Below are positions 49,414-61,352 of a DNA stretch of 64,000 bases, piece by piece. The notes under the pieces are model-generated. The model did no database searches. It was not told the origin of the DNA and saw only the letters and a list, made by a program, of their open reading frames with translations. Each line of letters opens with the position of its first letter. Positions within the stretch are counted from its first letter, which is position 1. Source of the stretch: Cucumis sativus (taxonomy: Eukaryota; Streptophyta; Magnoliopsida; Cucurbitales; Cucurbitaceae); assembly GCF_000004075.3 (NCBI RefSeq), contig NC_026660.2, positions 28,399,498 through 28,463,497 on the forward strand, given 5' to 3'. The position numbers were made by a program, and so were the translations under genes.

Positions 49414-51669
49414 GTTCAATTGTCAGTGATTTTCACGAAGAAGAAGAAGAGCTCGAGAGAGAATGAAGTTGGCTGTGTGAAGACGGCAACTCTGTTCATG
49501 TATTTATGGAGGAGGGCCAGTGATGTAATGGCCAATACAATTTTTTGTTATTTGTTTAGAGTTAAAATTTTGTTGTTAAACTGTTTTAAGTAGTTGGCCA
49601 ATTTGGCATCCACGCCGTTAGATCGTACCCTAATCTTCCACATTGGGACATGTGAACGAGCTTGAGGATGTGAACCAGCATCTTATAAAACCATCATCAT
49701 CACGAGCTTTATCGTACCCATCAAGTCTATGTTCCATGAAGTCCCTCATTTGGCTAACTGCTGGAAGATGAACCCTATGCATCTTGGTTCAATCCTACAA
49801 ACCTTATCGGTGATATTGGTTGGATGGTGTCTTGCTTCCTTGGATTGTGTAATTTGATTGAACCCAATCCGCTAAAGCCTCATTTTGTTTAGAAGACGTT
49901 CTCTATTAATTTTGTCATTTTTAAGTTTATTGTAATCGTTCAAAATCAAATTTAATAGAATACAAATAATGTTTGAAAGCATTCTAACCGTATATTGATT
50001 TTGGATTGTTCAAACAATTGATTTAAAATTATAGAAGTGTATTACAAAGTAATTTTAAAAGTAAGAAAATTAATTTTAATAATTTAAAAATCACTTTACA
50101 CAATTTATTTTATTTCCTTCGGTGACAATTGTCAAATTTTTTATTGGTCCAATTTGAATGACATCTAATTTTATCATTATTACATGCTATTTATGGTTGC
50201 CAAGATGTATATATCATTACTGAAGAGTTGTATAATTGACAGAAGTAGAGGAGCTCTCGTATGCAACTTTAATTTTATAATAGTGTTATCTAGGGTTACA
50301 TGTCATTGTACCTAAAAGAATTTGACATAATCTTCATCATCAATTATGCAGAAATTACACACTACACCAATTTTCAACTTCACGTAGTTTATCATCTGCT
50401 ACATTGGAATAAAATATTAACTTCATTTAAAGAAAAATCAAAATTACATGAAATGTTTTGAAGGGAGCTCAAACATTTTTCTTTTAAACTTCAAATCATA
50501 CAATTTCGTATTTGAATCATTATAATAAAAAAAGAAATGATGGTCTGCTTTTTGTCTAACACAAAAGGTGGTAGTTTATGGATTTTATTTTTTTAAAAAA
50601 AGAACATGAATGGCATTTAATCCATTGAGTTAAAGTTTTTGAATTTAAAAAATGAGTTTGAAAATGATATAGTTTAAAATTTTGAATGGAATCTTTTCAG
50701 ACGCGAAAAATAAAAACAAAAAGTGCACTTAAAAACCCGAATTTAAAACAATTAAAATTAAACTTATTAAAAAGCTTTACAAGCAAGGAGGAAAGTAAAA
50801 AGAAAAGGCAAGCCACGTGTAAAGATGAGAAAGATCCAACGGCCAGCGTGCGACGAATATATGCCATCCCAACACAAAGGGAGATATAATTTATATAATT
50901 TATACACATTAAAAGTAATTAAGAGAAAGAGAAAAATTAAATTAAATATTAGGATTCGAATTCCAACCGTCTTTATACAAGAAATCGATTTGCGTTGCTT
51001 TTTCATCCTCAAATTATTCCTATACTGTTCCTCTTTTCTTCTTCATTTCCTTCGTCTTCCCTTCCATCCTTTTCATATTCACCATAAACCACACCAGGTT
51101 TCTCTCTATTCGATTTTCTCTACAAGTTTCTTTCTGCTGGGTAATTTTCTGTTGAGAGTTCTTCTTCGAATTTACAGGTACTGTTCACATGTTTATTGAA
51201 TTTTTCTTTGCTTTTGAACTTTCTGCTTTCAAACTTAATCGTATTGGATTTATCTTCAGTACTCACAACTGAGCTAAACTGAAATGAACTGATAGCAAGC
51301 TTTGAAGTATTCGTGACCTTTACGGTTTAACTTCGTGTTTTCAGGACTGTTCGGTAGTTTCTGTCTATTCTTTGGAAATGTTATGGAATAATGTATTCGG
51401 TTTTTAGTTTGTCCTTTTTTTAATTAAAGCTTCTCAGATATTTAACTTTCGAGCTGAGAATTTCGTTTAAGTATGATTTTTCGGAACTTATTTGTGCTAA
51501 TGTTAGGTGTTTCTATACTATTTATGTGTGCTATACGCATTTATGTACGTTGAAGTCAATACTTTGAGTTTTGAACTTATGGTCTTGTTTTGAATTTATG
51601 TTTCAGGGAATAGTTCTTGTGCAGCTAATGATTTTCGGGATCCGGTGAATTGCATTTCTGAATCGGACC
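49414..51669. promoter_or_regulatory. Divergent promoter region between FAH and CDS, with CDS leader intron
   Basis: About 2.2 kb separates two divergent genes. On the CDS side a G-box (AGCCACGTGT, core 50814-50819) lies upstream of the probable transcription start near 51000. The leader appears to be spliced, with a donor at about 51177 (TTTACAG|GTACTG) and an acceptor at about 51606 (TTTCAG|GGAATAG). Short frames at 50686-51199 lie in promoter and leader and are not called. Confidence 0.5.
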
Positions 51670-54600
51670 ATGTTAAACGAGAATATTCCTAATAGTCCGT
51701 CGACTCCGGGTGGCCGGACTCGGCATCGCAGGCGCCCAAGCGATGTGCGTTTTCCCTGTTTGATGCGTACCATTTTGTTATGTTTTAATTTTTATTCACT
51801 GTTACCTATTTTCCAAAAGGAATCTCTCTCGCAAATAGTCAATTTAAAAGGACTTCTGCACTTAAACTTTTAGGAGTAATAACAGGAACGCAAAATTGTG
51901 TAAAAAGTCTCATACCTATTTTTGTCAACGCAAATCTTATACTTGTATTTCGTGTGTATGCATGATATTGACTGGTTTAAATCATATAATTAACTTTAAT
52001 AATTTGTTTTTCCTTTTTATTCAGGGAACTTCGGAGGATAGCAAGCAAAATGAAAGAAATTTACTAGTTAATGACCGGAGTAAATACAAATCTATGTTGA
52101 TCCGTGCATACTCAACAATTTGGATGATTGGGGGTTTTGCATTAATTATATACTTTGGCCATCTCTATATTACTGCCATGGTTGTGGTTATTCAAGTTTT
52201 CATGGCAAAGGAACTGTTCAACCTACTCAGGCAAGTTCGTGAGGATACTCGTCTACCAGGGTTTCGACTATTAAATTGGTAATGTCAAGGCTTGTGCTTA
52301 TTTTCTTGGTCTATCCTCTAGTCTCTATCTATAATACCGGTTACATTCTGATTCTGGGCAGAATGCTTTTACTTTTTCTTTTTAAGAAGCGTGCATTTTG
52401 TGTTTACTAATTGATTAGAACTCTAGTGCAGGCACTTCTTCTTCACAGCAATGCTATTCGTGTATGGTCGTATTTTAAGTCAGCGACTTGTTAATACTGT
52501 CACGTCAGATAAATTTTTATATCAGCTAGTGAGCAGTCTCATCAAGTATCATATGGTTATTTGTTACTCCTTATACATTGCAGGTTAGTGATCTTGTTTT
52601 TGGCGTTCTGGTTAAATATTTTGCCTTCTTGAAACTTTGACCTTTGCCATCAATATCATTTCCTGGTGTGCAGCAGACTACTGCAATTCTATGAGTGAAA
52701 ATTCCATAGGATTTTCATTTAATTTCCATTTATTCATTCACTGTCAATTTTTTTTCCAGGATTATATTAGTTTTTTCAATTGTCTGGAAATTTTAAATTT
52801 TATGTTAGCGTTGTAACGTGCTTCCCTCATTTTTTTTCTCTGCTTCTGGTTTGACTCAGGTTTTATGTGGTTCATTCTTACTTTAAAGAAGAAGATGTAT
52901 AAATATCAATTTGGCCAGTATGCATGGACGCACATGATTCTAATCGTTGTTTTTACACAGTCCTCTTTTACGGTAGCCAATATTTTTGAAGGAATCATCT
53001 GGTAATTCAACCTTCTTAAAAGGGAAAAAAATGTTATCTCATAAAAAATCAAATCTTTTTTGGCTTGCAATTTACCCTGGAATTTCATTTTTTCCTTATG
53101 AATGATTAATGTTTCTGCAGGTTTCTCCTACCAGCATCACTAATTGTTATCAATGACATTGCTGCCTATATATTTGGTTTCTTCTTTGGAAGAACACCAT
53201 TGATCAAGTTATCTCCAAAGAAAACTTGGGAGGGATTTATTGGAGCCTCTATTATGACTATCATTTCTGCCTTTTTTGTGAGCAGTTTTTTCATCAACTT
53301 TCAATTTTCATCACTGGATTTGATGATTTTCTTATGTCAGCTTCTTATTGATGTTGCTCGACTGGTCACAATAGGGCTGTGTAGCTTTTGTTTTCAGAAT
53401 TAATTATGAAGCACTAGTAGCACATTTGGATTACTTGATATGGCCTAAAATAGGGCTTAATTGAATTTTATTAAAGAAAGTGGACACTGATCAGTGATCA
53501 TCAAACGAATTAGTATTTTCGTGTAAAATTGCTACATTAGCAGTAACTAGGTTATGTATGTCTCTGTCATAGATGGTTTCTTTTAGTAATGATTTCTAGT
53601 TAACATTCTCTCTGCGGTCCGACATTTATACTTGCTGAACATTGGCATATTCGTCTGTTTTGCAGCTAGCTAATGTCATGGGTCGTTATCAGTGGCTTAC
53701 ATGTCCAAGAACGGTACTTTTTTTGCTAATCCAACTTTCTTGCATTTGAAGAGGTTTGTTCTGATTTTGAAGCTTTTGCTTACATATGATTCAATAATCT
53801 CAGGACTTATCAACTGGTTGGCTTCACTGTGATCCTGGTCCTTTGTTTAAGCCTGATTATTTCACTTTACCAGGGTGGATCCCCGCTTGGGTCAGTAATG
53901 ACTATTAATTGAATCTTGTTTAATATGAATAGTGTAACTCTCCTATAGCTTCTTATTCTGCCATTCTTTTTACCTTATATTAGAATTGTCTTCAACATGT
54001 GCATCCATATTCTATACGCTAACTACCTGATTTTGTGTGAGTTGTAATGTTGATCTTGTATTTTATTTTTGGTTGGAGAAGTTCACTTTAGGTTTGCTAG
54101 AACTTAGAATTATTAGCGAAGTCAGCAAGTCCATTATTAGACCATATACCAAACCTCTTAGACTAAATGTAACCCATTGTGCCATTCAAGCTTTATTTGA
54201 AAGGAGTGGGCGATTTAAGCTACATAACAAAGAAGAGGAAGATGCCTTGAAGCTAATTTTGCTTTAGAGATGAAGGAAAAGAGAAATTTGTCGAGGGACT
54301 CTTGCTGAGTGGGATAGAGACGAGTGTAGAGAGTAAGATATATACAGTGTGTAATGTACAGAGAATATCTAAGAGAATGCTGTATTCCCGTGATGCATAT
54401 CTTTTAGCTATGTATAAAGGAATATCTATTCAAATTTTCTCATTATGATTTTTTTTTCTTTTGATGATTTTCAATATAAGTTGTTGGCGCCAATTAGTTC
54501 TCCATCATCCATTTAATTTACACGAGAGGAAAGGTGAATCTTGGAAGTTTTATTAGCTTATCGATCCTTACATGTCTCTTTATTTATTTGTACTTTATTT

Positions 54601-56588
54601 TTTATGATGGGAATAACTTTTGTTGTGAACAACTGAAAGAATACAAGAGGACAATTCAATCAAGTGAAACAATCCTAGAGGACCATTCATAAAAAGAAAG
54701 GTCAAGCCAAAAGGAGCTAGAAAAACTGACAAAACCTAGAAAAGAAAATTACTGAAATGGGTTCTCTTTCAAAAGTATGCAATGGGTATTAGAGCTAAAT
54801 CCGTTGTTTCCCTAAAAAATTGTCTACTCTTGGTAAATTGGTATGATTCACCAGGCATAATCATTTCGTTCGACATGGCTGCATGGCATGTATATTGTAC
54901 AACGTTCTTTGGCTTTTATAGTCAATGCTTTTACCATTTTCCTGCATACAATTTCATTTAATTAATGACTTATACTTAATCTTTCATAAACGTGCCATTG
55001 GTGATGTGAAAGGCCTTTTTGGTACCAAATCTGGCGTTCATCTATTTTGTATTCCCTTTTTTTTTTATAATATTGTTTAGCTTCAGTAACTTCACAAAGT
55101 TGGTCCAAATCTCTGAGGAATTCACATTTCTATGTTCTCCTTCAGTTCCCATGGAAGAAAATAAGCATATTGCCAGTTCAAGGACATGCGTTGTGCCTTG
55201 GTTTATTTGCATCAATAATTGCTCCTTTTGGAGGCTTCTTTGCTAGTGGTTTCAAAAGAGCTTTCAAAGTCAAGGTTCATTCTGAATACCATCCTTGCGT
55301 AGTTTTGCAAAGTCTCAATTTTGAGATCAGCTGTTGCTTACCATTTCTCTGATTGTTGCAGGATTTTGGTGATAGTATTCCTGGACACGGTGGAATTACA
55401 GATAGAATGGATTGCCAGGTGAACCACTGAGACTTAGAACATTGTTGCCTTTAATTAAGTACTAAAACTCTGAAGCAACAATAGATCTGGAGAAGAAACT
55501 ATAGATATCATACATTCTATAGATTCATGCATAATATTGCAAACATTGGATGGATCATTAGGATGACTTTTATAATTAGATTCTTAATTTATTTATTTTG
55601 TATATCCATGAGTGTCGGAGTAAGCTCAAGTGATCTTGACTAATCTCACGGGACAATCCGTTAGACTCTACAACATTTGGATGTTGAGGAAACTTGTAGG
55701 AAATTAATTCCTAGGTAGGTGGTCATCGTGGGTTTAACCAATGACCTCTTAGTTAGCTATTAAAACTATATCTCTTCTTTATCACTAGGCGGTTCAGTTA
55801 GGTTTTCTAATTGGACTTTAATTGCAAGTCTGCACCTTTATTTCAAATGAATTCTACTCCAAACCTTGAAGGGTCATGAGTATGGAAAAGGTGATGAAAT
55901 TATTTTCAAAGGTTGTTCATCTAACCGCAGTAGAGAGATCGAACCCTACATACTGTGGCTATTATTAGAATGGTTACATTTTTGTTTGAAAAATTCCAAT
56001 TTGTCATCTATTGACCGGGATCCTTCCTCTGATTGTGTTTTGATATGCAATCATTTTTTCAAGTATGGGTCCATACACTTCATTATAAGGCTGTAATGAT
56101 CCAAGTTTCTCTTCACCCTCCAGTTCTGGAAAGTTTCTGAGTACAGGTCCACATACTTCGTCCTCTATCAAGTGGGAGGTTCTAGCTGGTTTTATTGAAA
56201 GTGTGAATATTTTTGTGTTGCCTATCATAATAGTTCCATCTGTTGCTTATTCAGAGAAAGTGACTCCTTATCTCTTTACTGACATAATTGCTCTTCTTAT
56301 GTGCAGATGGTGATGGCTGTCTTTGCCTACATATACCATCAATCCTTTGTTGTGGCTCAGAACATATCTGTTGACACAATCTTGGACCAGGTAAAATTTT
56401 TAAGCATTTAGAAAGTCATTCAAAACGAGCTCTTAGATTATCTCCATGTAATTTGAAATTGAGTTCACCACATTTATACATGCTAATGAATCTCACAATC
56501 ATAGATACTAATGAATCTCACAATCGAGGAACAAGCAACTCTTTACATGAAGCTTGGGCAAATCTTGCATCAGCGGATGGTTGGCTAG
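51670..56588 (+). CDS. CDS1: CDP-diacylglycerol synthase (phosphatidate cytidylyltransferase)
   Basis: Encodes 422 residues in 11 exons: 51670-51744, 52025-52278, 52432-52583, 52860-53001, 53121-53277, 53666-53713, 53804-53890, 55146-55274, 55362-55418, 56307-56390, 56505-56588. The enzyme makes CDP-diacylglycerol from CTP and phosphatidic acid, the precursor of phosphatidylinositol and phosphatidylglycerol, in the endoplasmic reticulum. It is the eukaryotic multi-helix type, like AtCDS1 (421 residues). The N-terminus is Arg-rich (TRHRRRPSD), followed by about eight membrane helices. The family signature is complete: [20 protein letters not shown], continuing GITDRMD across exons 8 and 9, as is [13 protein letters not shown]. 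The last exon codes [19 protein letters not shown] and is easily missed; its acceptor lies in a small duplication. Introns 7 and 9 carry LINE and SINE remnants. Confidence 0.95.
54598..54760 (-). mobile_element. LINE-like 3' end in CDS intron 7
   Basis: Read on the minus strand, the stretch gives CTAGCTCCTTTTGGCTTG, then CTCTTGTATTCTTTCAGTTG and an A-rich tail (CATCATAAAAAATAAAG). This is the usual layout of a plant LINE 3' UTR with a 'TTGTATTCTTTCA' element before the tail. Only a short 3' fragment is left. Antisense to the host gene and within an intron. Confidence 0.4.
55606..55810 (+). mobile_element. SINE-like element in CDS intron 9
   Basis: About 200 bp with a pol III A-box-like start (GAGTAAGCTCAAGTGATCTT), the block GACTAATCTCACGGGACAA, then AACATTTGGATGTTGAGGAA, ATTAATTCCTAGGTAGGTGG and a B-box-like GGGTTTAACCAATGACCTC. 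This series matches, from memory, tRNA-derived SINEs (Au-like) in many eudicots. The 3' tail is not clearly defined. No coding capacity. Confidence 0.5.
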
Positions 56589-57226
56589 AATCTGATTCCT
56601 TTATCCTCTCTCTTTGGACATTGTATCTTTGTGAAATGAATGAAAATATCATGTAATGATTTATTCTTTCTTGCCGTCTTAGTTTACATATCTTCATGCC
56701 TTGGCGATTATTCATAAATTACCTTAATAATCCTGTTGGATAGCCTGAATAAGTGTGTTGTTTTAAGCTCTGAATTCAGTAACTATACATATATATATAC
56801 ATACATTTGTATATAAGGTTGATATTCATTAACTAAAGAGAATACGCTATGTACCCGAATTACAAATATTCTCAACCACAAATTGAAAAAGCAAAAAGTT
56901 GAATTATTGTATACCCATTTCAGATTTCCGATTAGTACGTGTATCGAACCTTTCAATCCATTTGAAGAGTTCAAATCTTTCTACTAAAATGTTCAAATCA
57001 ATATGTTTTCTGAAATAAGAATGCTCCATGTTAATTAACAAAAATACATAAGTGCGTTTTACTACAAAAAAAAAAAAAAAAAAAAATCTAAGTTCCTATT
57101 CGTTCCATAGTGGAAAGAAGGAAAAGAAACAACATTGCCAAAAAGATTGTTTTTTCTTTTTTCTTTTTAAATCTCTCTCTACTTCCATGGAAACACTCAA
57201 CATAGGTCAAAATTTTGCCTGTCTTC
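56589..57226. other. Convergent intergenic region between CDS and ceramidase
   Basis: 3' UTRs of two convergent genes, an (AT/TATG) microsatellite near 56787-56812 and a poly-A run at about 57066-57085. No ORF is supported. Confidence 0.5.
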
Positions 57227-58166
57227 TTACTGTGTTTTTGGTTTCTCAATCTTCACGTAGGGGAGAACTCCCATTAAATGAAGTACTTTAGGGGACCATC
57301 CTCTTTGTTGCGCCCGGCAAAACATTAAGAATGTGTTCGCATAATAAGAACTCAAACCCATGAAAACATGCCACAGGGCATGTCCTTGAGGATTGATGAT
57401 CCAATGTGATATCGTCTCGCACAAACCCCGATCGCTAACCCAACAGAAAGTGCCTAAGAGAAGAGTCAATGAGTACAGCCTCGCTAACCGCTTAGCCGAG
57501 GCATCTTCTGTGTATATATAATATTTGTACATCCGAGGTATGCAAAGGAGACAGAGAATCACATAGTGCACCTTGAAACCAATGTCATAACGAAGAATCG
57601 AATGAGCCACAGCGAACATGGCTCCATAGAGGAAGAGAAATGTTGGCATTGTACTTCGGTAATGCCAATCAGGTGAATAGAGAATGTACATGTAAAGAAG
57701 CATCTCCCAAATCATTGGTGTTTCATCACCTTGCTGTTGCCTGGTTAACAAACAAAGTTTCATCATTCAAGATTAGACCAAAAACATATCCAACATTCCA
57801 CCGGCGCACATGAAATGAATATAAAAATCAGTAGCTTAGACAACCTAAATTATTCAAGTAGTTTGAACAAAATATCAAATTACATTATGAGTGTGTTTCT
57901 ATTTGAACTTACACTTTTTGCAATGTGGCATGGTAGAACATACTACCAATGGCTAGTATCATATTTGATATGTGGAGTACACTAAATCTCTTCTCGAAAC
58001 GTTGTCGCAAGGCATTTGCAAGACCGATCAGAGCCAAAAGAATGGTTGGGATGTTTGAGACTGTATTGTAAAACTCAGCAATATAAGAAGAATAAGCATA
58101 ATTCCTCTCGCAGCACTCTGTCGTAGATGTTACAGGACCCCAGAAACTTGATATTCCATCAGCCAT
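57227..58166 (-). CDS. ACER: Alkaline ceramidase (phytoceramidase)
   Basis: Encodes 255 residues, the same length as AtACER (At4g22330), in two exons: 58166-57913 and 57740-57227. It hydrolyses (phyto)ceramide to a free sphingoid base and fatty acid in ER/Golgi membranes. The N-terminus has the family's FWGPVTSTTECCERNYAYS. Seven hydrophobic segments follow. The zinc-site residues are visible: the His of GSMFYHATLQ and the two His of NPQGHALWHVFMG, plus Asp in SPDWHYRS. The end YVKIEKPKTQ is identical to the Arabidopsis enzyme as remembered. A 5' leader intron is likely between about 58790 and 58213 (acceptor CTTCAG). Confidence 0.96.
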
Positions 58167-60246
58167 CCTCCACCACGGTCGCCTTAGATTCCGTTAATAT
58201 TCACCAAAAGATCCTGAAGTAGAAGGTTTTTATATAATCATCAAATTCTAAACTAAGTGCTCAAACAATTCCAAGCTAAATGTTCTGCTACTTGGAATAT
58301 TTTGGCTCATTACGCTAGGCACTCTCAGATTCAAATAAATTTGAAAATATACAAACCCCAAAAATCATTTTCGTCCTGTATCCTATAAATTGCTCTAATT
58401 AACATTAATCCTGTGTCAAAATGCCATACAATCCATCTAAGAGGTTAATCAAATCACAACCCAAAATGTAGAACGCAATAAGCAGATCCCAGAATGCATA
58501 TTCCATTCCATGAATTGGGGTTAGCCATGTTTATCGGTGGAATACAATAAATCGGGCAAATAACAAGATCTAATACCATTCGTGAACGATCGCCCACATG
58601 ACACTACCATATGTTTGTATACAAAATCAAAGAAAACGCAACGATTCAACCAACCCAGTTCTTGCTGGTCTTGAATACTTGAATCCAGAGGGGGAAAGCG
58701 AAAAAGAAAACGCAAAATCAATCAATAGCCGAGAAGATAAGGAAACGTTGTAGGCTAAAAATTCCATGAAAGATGAAAAACGAACCGTTTTAGCTGATGA
58801 CGCCGAGTTCTTTGTTGGTGTTCATTTCTCAGATGTGAACGAGAAACGGATCAGTCCGATGGCCGATAATCTGTCTTCGCCTTCAAAGGAAGAACGGGAC
58901 GAAGACCAGCAGCTGCTTTTCTTTTTTTGGTTGTTTTAATGGAGCTCCGAAATTTAAATAGTTTCTTTGCTTCTTCTTCTTCTTCTTTCTGAAATAGATA
59001 TATATAATTTTGTTCAATTCTTCGTCCTCGAATGTGAATCCTCTCCCTTTCCTTGACCGTTCGTTCGTACTTCGTGTTCATTTCGACTTTTTTCCGTGTC
59101 TTCTTTTGATTTTATTTGTAGCAACAGCAGAAGTTTTCAGCCCCCATCTGGGCCGGTGCTTGCCGACACTATTGCCCCAAATAGCACAAGCCCAACCCCC
59201 GTTCTAGGCCCAGTATACTACCAGACCCAACTCTCGGGCCCAACAAAACATTATGTTTTATTAAATTACAAGATTTCTATATTTATAAATTTTTTTAGAA
59301 TGTTGCTATTATTATTCCTAAAATTATCCATAGTATTATAATTTCTCATCAAATTTACTATTTTTAACAATTTTCCTTATAATTATCATCTTCTTAGGAC
59401 CTTTAAGAAGTTTTTATTCTCTTTTAAGTTATTGTTTTGTTTGTGTCATGACAATGAGTTGAAAATTCATCTATATGTTTTCCATACACACCACACATAC
59501 ATGTATTATATGTTGTACTACATTTTTTTTCCTAAGAAAGGTACATTCCACGAAAAATTCACTCGTATTTTAGAGATAAAGACGATTGTACATAAATGAT
59601 GAAAAAGAAACACATCTAAAAAATCAAATTTAATGTTCAGTGAATCTGGTCATCCCTACAACCATAATCCCATTTTCAATAATCATAATCTGAAAGAAAA
59701 TAAAAGAAGGCAGCGTCAAATTTCCTCATCCACCCCAGCAAAGGAGGATGACGTGTTAAGTAAGACTGTGGAGACTTAAGATGACACTCGTGGGAAACAC
59801 GTGGGATACTTATGAGTATTGCATGTCATCACAAGTCATTCACATTCAAACTCCATCCTTTCTTTTCATCGAAGTAGTGGAGGGTTGTGTACGTACTTTT
59901 CTCTAGTTTTATTAAAAATACATGTTAACATTATACGTTCAAGAAAGGTCAGGTCATATCTATTAGAGTGAGTAATCTTTTATTAAGTATTGTTGACTAA
60001 GGCAAGATATTGTTCCATTTGTAAGAAAGTTGAGGATGTGAATGCATAAACATTAATCCAAACTTAAATAGATAACGTTGTCCGTGTACTCCATTGTTAT
60101 ATTTCCCGTGAAGGAAAAGTATTTGGTCAAAACAAACCTCAATTTACTTCTCTCTTTTTCTTTTCTAAACAAAATCCAAATAATTGGATTTTTGCACAAA
60201 AACGCCGTCACCGCCACATCTCTCCGTGACTTTAACTCCAAATCTC
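58167..60246. promoter_or_regulatory. Divergent upstream region between ceramidase and DUF506 gene
   Basis: The ceramidase leader and promoter occupy about 58170-59100. Toward the DUF506 gene lie a TGACGTGT element (about 59749-59756) and a G-box (AACACGTGGG, core 59798-59803), 600-650 bp before its ATG. The middle (59230-59700) is AT-rich with nothing recognisable. Confidence 0.5.
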
Positions 60247-60254
60247 TATATAAA
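60247..60254 (+). promoter_or_regulatory. TATA box of the DUF506 gene
   Basis: TATATAAA in CTCTATATAAACACAC, about 160 bp upstream of the ATG at 60412. Downstream sequence is C/A-rich leader, as is usual in plants. Confidence 0.75.
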
Positions 60255-60411
60255 CACACAACTCCATTCCGTACACAACACCATTACTCCATCTTCTCCA
60301 CACCATGACCACATTCTTCCGCTTTTCCCTACCACCTTCTTCTCAATCTCAACCAACTAATACCTTCACAACCATATAAACCAAAAACCCATCACGAATT
60401 TCCCAATTCAA

Positions 60412-61352
60412 ATGGATAGATTAGCCGCACTCTTCCGCCATCGTGCTGATTCCTCCTTCTCGGAGAGCGGTAGCGACCATTCGCCTGAAAAACCCACCGC
60501 CGACCTTTTCGACCTCGTTAAGTCGTTCATTGAAAAGGGTGATTTGGAATTTAAGGAAGGAGAGAGGGAAGATTGCTGTACTGAAGAATCAGACGGTTTT
60601 TCCTTTGATTCAGATGCAGGGGTCGTCAAGTTGCGGAATCTGTTTGGTTCCGTAGAAAACAAGAACGAGGAAATCAGAATTGAAACAGAACAAGCTCTGA
60701 AGCTCGTTGGTGGAAGGTCGTTACCGGGGATTAATCGACAATTGATGGCACATTTGCGAAGAGAAGGCTTTGATGCCGGTGATGTTTTTTTTTTTATCCT
60801 TCTTTAAAATTCAAACGACAGTTTAATTCATTGTTCAATTGACTCATTTGAATGCAAACAGGTCTTTGCAAATCGAAGATGGAGAAACCCCGGGCATTTC
60901 CGGCAGGTGATCATGAGTATATCGACGTCAATTTTGGTGGAAATCGGTACATCGTAGAAATCTTTTTAGCTAGAGAATTTGAAATTGCCCGTCCAACAAG
61001 TAAATACGTATCATTACTAAACACATTCCCCGAGATTTTTGTTGGAACTTTGGATGAATTGAAGCACGTGGTGAAGCTAATGTGCTCTGCCATGAAGGAG
61101 TCCATGAAAAAGATGAATATGCATGTACCTCCATGGAGAAGAAATGGGTACATGCAAGCAAAATGGTTTGGTTCTTACAAACGGACTACGAACCACAAAG
61201 TGTCAGGATCGTCTGAAGCAGAAACTTCGCCGGCGGAAATAAGTTTACCCTGTTTTAAATCCTACCATTGCAGGGGAGATTTCGGCCGAAATGCAGGTAT
61301 CAGAGTTGGGAATTTAACTGCTGTTTTTGGTGGCAATGAGTTACTTATGTAG
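60412..61352 (+). CDS. DUF506 (PDDEXK-like) family protein
   Basis: Encodes 285 residues in two exons: 60412-60778 and 60862-61352. The family is plant-specific and annotated DUF506, with a fold related to PD-(D/E)XK nucleases; biochemical activity is not established, though some members respond to nutrients or affect root hairs. Visible blocks are the N-terminal acidic/Ser region, LVGGRSLPGINRQLMAHLR, GLCKSKMEKPRAFPAGDHEY, then IDVNFGGNRYIVEIFLAREF with the nuclease-like D and E positions, EIFVGTLDELKHVVKLMCSA, and MHVPPWRRNGYMQAKWFGSY. The intron falls after GFDA, at a usual site. The start is the first ATG after a TATA box. Confidence 0.94.

Noticed and set aside
50686-51199. Several basic frames upstream of CDS
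   Set aside because: They overlap on both strands in promoter and leader DNA containing a G-box.
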